Below are positions 41,272 through 44,046 of a stretch of 44,046 bases of DNA, piece after piece (positions within the stretch are counted from its first letter, which is position 1; each line of letters opens with the position of its first letter). The notes beneath the pieces were generated by a model, which was not told the DNA's origin, searched no databases, and worked only from the letters and a program-made list of their open reading frames with translations. The position numbers and the translations under genes are program-made. Source of the DNA: Ruminococcus sp. CAG:403 (GTDB lineage Bacteria; Bacillota; Clostridia; Oscillospirales; Ruminococcaceae); contig FR899083.1 of NCBI GenBank assembly GCA_000437255.1, forward strand, positions 26,625 through 70,670, written 5' to 3'.

Positions 41272-41993
41272 TCATTTTACCAGCAATTGATATTAAAGAT
41301 GGAACCTGTGTCCGCTTGGTAAAAGGCGATTATGCAACAGCACATCGTGTTGCAGAAGATTATCTGCAAACTGCAAAAAGCTTTGAAGCAGCAGGGGCAA
41401 AATGGATTCATATGGTTGATTTAGATGGTGCAAAAGATGCAAAACCAATCAATCAAGATATTTTTATAGACGTTGCAAAACAAACCAATTTGTGCGTAGA
41501 ATTGGGCGGCGGTATTCGTAGCCTAGATACGGTAGAATTCTATTTGCAACATGGTATTTCCCGTGTGATCTTAGGATCCATTGCGTTGAAAAATGCACAA
41601 ATTGTAAAAGATGCTGTTCATGCATTTGGAGATCGAATTGCAGTTGGAATCGATGCCAAGAATGGAATGGTTATGGCAGAAGGCTGGTTGGACGGTTCCA
41701 CTGTAGATTATCTTACACTTGCAAAAGAAATGGAACAAATTGGAGTACAATATTTAATTTTTACAGATATTTCCAAGGATGGTACGTTGTCAGGCGTTAA
41801 TGCAGAGCAATTGCAAGCGATTCATAGAACGGTAAGCTGCAATATCATCGCAAGCGGTGGTGTAAAAACGATGGATGACATCCGGCTCTGTCAAAAAATG
41901 GGTTTATATGGAACCATTTGTGGAAAATCCATCTATCAGGGCACTTTAAATTTACAAGAAGCAATTACCTATACAGAAAGGAATGGTGTTTGA
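41268..41993 (+). CDS. hisA: ProFAR isomerase
   Basis: 241 residues. TIM-barrel enzyme that opens the ribose of ProFAR (an Amadori rearrangement). Seen: IILPAIDIKDGTCVRLVKGDY with catalytic D8, MVDLDGAKDAK, ELGGGIRSLDTV, RVILGSIALKN, VGIDAKNGMV, TDISKDGTLSGVN and IIASGGVKTMDDI. These phosphate-binding loops are shared with HisF, its sister protein two genes on. Overlaps hisH by four bases. Confidence 0.97.
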   Translation: MIILPAIDIKDGTCVRLVKGDYATAHRVAEDYLQTAKSFEAAGAKWIHMVDLDGAKDAKPINQDIFIDVAKQTNLCVELGGGIRSLDTVEFYLQHGISRVILGSIALKNAQIVKDAVHAFGDRIAVGIDAKNGMVMAEGWLDGSTVDYLTLAKEMEQIGVQYLIFTDISKDGTLSGVNAEQLQAIHRTVSCNIIASGGVKTMDDIRLCQKMGLYGTICGKSIYQGTLNLQEAITYTERNGV

Positions 41994-41995
41994 TT

Positions 41996-42751
41996 ATGTT
42001 GGCAAAACGAATTATACCATGCTTGGATGTACGAGATGGAAAAGTGGTAAAAGGCGTTCAATTTGAGGGCGTTCAAGATGTGGGAGACCCCATTTCTTAT
42101 GCACAGCTCTATAATGAACAAGGTGCAGATGAATTGGTATTTTACGATATTACAGCTTCCTATGAAAAACGAAGTGTTATTTTAGATGTTGTACGTGAAA
42201 CAGCAAAAAAAGTATTTGTTCCGCTCACTGTTGGCGGTGGAATTCGATCTATTGAAGATTTTCGAGCAACACTGCGTGCTGGTGCTGATAAAGTATCTGT
42301 TAATTCCCAGGCTGTATTAAATCCAACACTGATCCACGACGCTGCCGATATTTTCGGAAGTCAATGCGTGTGCGTTGGTATTGATGCCAAAAAAATAGAT
42401 GAAAATCGTTGGACGGTCTATATCAATGGTGGCAGAAAAGATATGCATTTGGACTTAATTGATTGGGTCAAACAAGTTCAAGCATTAGGTGCTGGAGAAA
42501 TTTGCTTGAATTCTATCGATGCAGATGGCACCAAAAAAGGATTTGACCTTCCTATGCTGCAAGCTGTTTGCCATGCAGTATCTATTCCAGTTATTGCAAG
42601 TGGTGGATGCGGTAAATTGGAGGATTTTTCAGAAGTCTTCGAAAAAACAGGTGTAACTGCTGCTCTTGCTGCTTCATTATTCCACTTTAAAGAATTAACA
42701 GTTCAAGAAGTGAAACAACATTGCCGTAGCCATGGCATTCCAATGCGATAA
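41996..42751 (+). CDS. hisF: Imidazole glycerol phosphate synthase, cyclase subunit
   Basis: 251 residues. Uses ammonia from HisH to close the imidazole ring, releasing AICAR. Seen: AKRIIPCLDVRDGKVVKG with catalytic D11, LTVGGGIRSIEDF, KVSVNSQAVLNP, VCVGIDAKKID with the second catalytic Asp, GAGEICLNSIDADGTKKG and VIASGGCGKLEDF. The ATG at 41996 is two bases after the hisA stop; the frame is open back to 41918 inside hisA but the extra residues are unlike the family. Confidence 0.97.
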   Translation: MLAKRIIPCLDVRDGKVVKGVQFEGVQDVGDPISYAQLYNEQGADELVFYDITASYEKRSVILDVVRETAKKVFVPLTVGGGIRSIEDFRATLRAGADKVSVNSQAVLNPTLIHDAADIFGSQCVCVGIDAKKIDENRWTVYINGGRKDMHLDLIDWVKQVQALGAGEICLNSIDADGTKKGFDLPMLQAVCHAVSIPVIASGGCGKLEDFSEVFEKTGVTAALAASLFHFKELTVQEVKQHCRSHGIPMR

Positions 42752-42773
42752 GAAATAGAGAGGAACAGGCAAA

Positions 42774-43118
42774 ATGAGCAAAATAAAAATTGATCCTGAT
42801 CACTTAGAGCAATATTTTGTAAAAAGTGATTTGATTCCAGCAATTGCATTTGACATTGACACAAAAACAGTATTAATGTTAGCTTATATGAATGCAGAAA
42901 GCTTAAAGAAAACACTGGAAACAGGATACACTTGGTACTGGAGTCGCTCCAGACAAACACTTTGGAATAAAGGGGCAACAAGTGGTCATTTACAAAAAGT
43001 GGTATCTATTTACAGCGATTGTGATGATGACACCTTACTCTTAAATGTAAAGCAAACCGGGGTTGCATGTCATACTGGTTCATATAGTTGCTTCTTCAAG
43101 AAACTATATGAAGACTAA
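42774..43118 (+). CDS. hisI: Phosphoribosyl-AMP cyclohydrolase
   Basis: 114 residues, only the cyclohydrolase half; the HisE pyrophosphohydrolase is not fused and is not in this window. Zinc enzyme that opens the adenine ring of PRAMP. Seen: PAIAFDIDTKTVLMLAYMNAESL, TGYTWYWSRSRQTLWNKGATSGHLQ, the metal-binding CDDDTLLLNV, and VACHTGSYSCFF with the zinc cysteines. GAGAGG lies upstream of the ATG. Last recognised gene of the his operon; hisC, hisE and a histidinol phosphatase must be elsewhere. Confidence 0.95.
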   Translation: MSKIKIDPDHLEQYFVKSDLIPAIAFDIDTKTVLMLAYMNAESLKKTLETGYTWYWSRSRQTLWNKGATSGHLQKVVSIYSDCDDDTLLLNVKQTGVACHTGSYSCFFKKLYED

Positions 43119-43223
43119 AAATTTCTTTTAATGTGTCACAAACCATAAAAAGACTGAATAGAATATAGGGAAGTGCGGATCAATAACATAGATCCCTCTC
43201 ATAATTGTTCTAGGAGGTATTTT

Positions 43224-44012
43224 ATGAGCCAACATCGCCCATCAGATTCTTGTGCAGAAGCCGTTCCAATTAAAGTAAATCGTGTGTTTGATAGCTGTAG
43301 CGATCGAGATTGCTTGTCAAATGTACAAATCCAATTAGATTGCGGATCATTGCCATCTAACATTACATTGGTAAAAAGTCGCTGTGTCAAGGTTACCGAT
43401 ATTTGCATGAATATTGAACCAGTTCCATTTAATCGGGGCTTTTTCTCCATTGATTTAACTTATACTTTTCGTGTTGAATTAATGGCATATGAGCGTGCTT
43501 GTTGTAGTCCAACTCTGATTACCGGAACAGCATATGCTGGAAAAAGTGTTATTTTATATGGCGGTGAAAGCAACAGCAAAACATTTTTTAGCAATGGCGA
43601 GAAAGTGGGCACTTCTGACCCATGCGGATGCTGCAATATCGTAAATCTACCAACTGCATCTGTGCAGGTAGTGGAACCTATCGCATTAGAAACAAAAATT
43701 GGAACTGGGTGCAATACCCATCCAAAAGGTGAGAGCAGTGAAGGTGTTCCAAATCGTACTGTTTTTATGACATTAGGGCTATTTTCAGTTGTAGAGCTTT
43801 TCCGTCCAGTTACGATTATGGTTCCTTCTTATGAATACACCATTCCAAGCAAAGAATGTCACACTGATACGGAATCTCCTTGTGCCGTTTTTGATCGTAT
43901 TCGATTCCCAGCAGAAGAATTTTCTCCAAGCACATTAACCGATCTGCCTCCTGAAAATCCAAGTCCATGCGGATGCGGGAATTATTTGGAAACAGATCAA
44001 TCCAATGAATAA
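43224..44012 (+). CDS. Cysteine-rich protein of unknown function
   Basis: 262 residues with 16 cysteines. I do not assign a family with confidence. Seen: an opening VPIKVNRVFDSCSDRDC, a predicted beta-rich middle (VQIQLDC, FFSIDLTYTFRVEL), DPCGCC near the centre and a closing SPCGCG. There is no signal peptide and no membrane segment. Alternating beta strands and Cys clusters suggest a structural or metal/disulfide-bonded protein, possibly of the spore-coat or outer-layer kind, but this is a guess. The ATG at 43224 has an excellent TAGGAGG site; the frame is open back to 43173 without such a site. It is separated from hisI by 105 bases, in which I see only a weak GGATC/GATCC repeat. Confidence 0.75.
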   Translation: MSQHRPSDSCAEAVPIKVNRVFDSCSDRDCLSNVQIQLDCGSLPSNITLVKSRCVKVTDICMNIEPVPFNRGFFSIDLTYTFRVELMAYERACCSPTLITGTAYAGKSVILYGGESNSKTFFSNGEKVGTSDPCGCCNIVNLPTASVQVVEPIALETKIGTGCNTHPKGESSEGVPNRTVFMTLGLFSVVELFRPVTIMVPSYEYTIPSKECHTDTESPCAVFDRIRFPAEEFSPSTLTDLPPENPSPCGCGNYLETDQSNE

Positions 44013-44032
44013 TCAATATTATGCTGTTACGG

Positions 44033-44046
44033 GCGACGTTTGTCGC
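44033..44046 (+). terminator. Possible terminator cut by the window end
   Basis: GCGAC (44033-44037) and GTCGC (44042-44046) form a five-base stem with a four-base loop, 20 bases after the stop of the cysteine-rich gene. The window ends there, so a T tract cannot be checked, and the stem may be longer. Confidence 0.3.

Noticed and set aside
42752..43223. hisE, hisC or other his genes next to hisI
   Set aside because: HisI ends after the cyclohydrolase domain, and the following gene is unrelated; no further his gene is in the window.
1..44046. CRISPR array or tandem repeats
   Set aside because: I see no regularly spaced direct repeats. The only repeated pieces are protein-level paralogues (M42 pair, two dockerins, two E1-like genes).

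Overview
The window looks like chromosomal DNA of an AT-rich, cellulosome-forming Firmicute, most likely a Ruminococcus-like member of the Oscillospiraceae. Pointers are a GH9 cellulase and a second secreted protein that both end in type I dockerins, Firmicute gene orders (pyrH-frr-uppS-cdsA-dxr-rseP-ispG-polC), short HisG with HisZ, and strong Shine-Dalgarno sites. I identify sigma-A-type promoters by eye; all but one have a 17-base spacer. There is no CRISPR array, prophage or insertion sequence, and no gene-free stretch over 300 bases.

Layout. 1-3506 (minus strand): a sulfur/E1-like block with a Cys/Met-type PLP enzyme, tcdA, a TtcA-like tRNA thiolase and a MoeB/ThiF enzyme cut by the window edge. 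3697-9964 (plus): a cyclophilin lipoprotein, then murD, two M42 aminopeptidases, a GNAT protein and a methionine gamma-lyase-like enzyme, tightly packed or overlapping. 10100-11992: a zinc-ribbon, kinase-like, PASTA membrane protein that has lost its catalytic residues. 12143-17539: a DUF4874/DUF4832 dockerin protein, a TrpR-like regulator and the GH9-CBM3c-dockerin cellulase, the last two overlapping by ATGA. 17660-17735: tRNA-Gln on the minus strand.

17942-25018: a sodium:solute symporter, an Rrf2 regulator on the opposite strand, a GlfT2-like galactofuranosyltransferase with its UDP-galactopyranose mutase, then an ammonium transporter with its PII protein. 25236-35966: UMP kinase, ribosome recycling factor, undecaprenyl diphosphate synthase, CDP-diglyceride synthase, two MEP-pathway enzymes, site-2 protease and PolC. 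36036-43118: the histidine operon hisZ-G-D-[mrr]-B-H-A-F-I. A type IV restriction gene (mrr) sits inside it and is broken by one amber codon. 43224-44012: a cysteine-rich protein I do not recognise.

What stands out: the pseudokinase architecture, the amber-inactivated mrr inside the his operon, an intrinsic terminator inside the leader of the ammonium transporter, the TrpR-like gene coupled to a cellulase, the ttcA-moeB overlap, and a set of inverted repeats close to promoters. I see no convincing multi-gene novel defence or mobile system. Most of the window is core metabolism.
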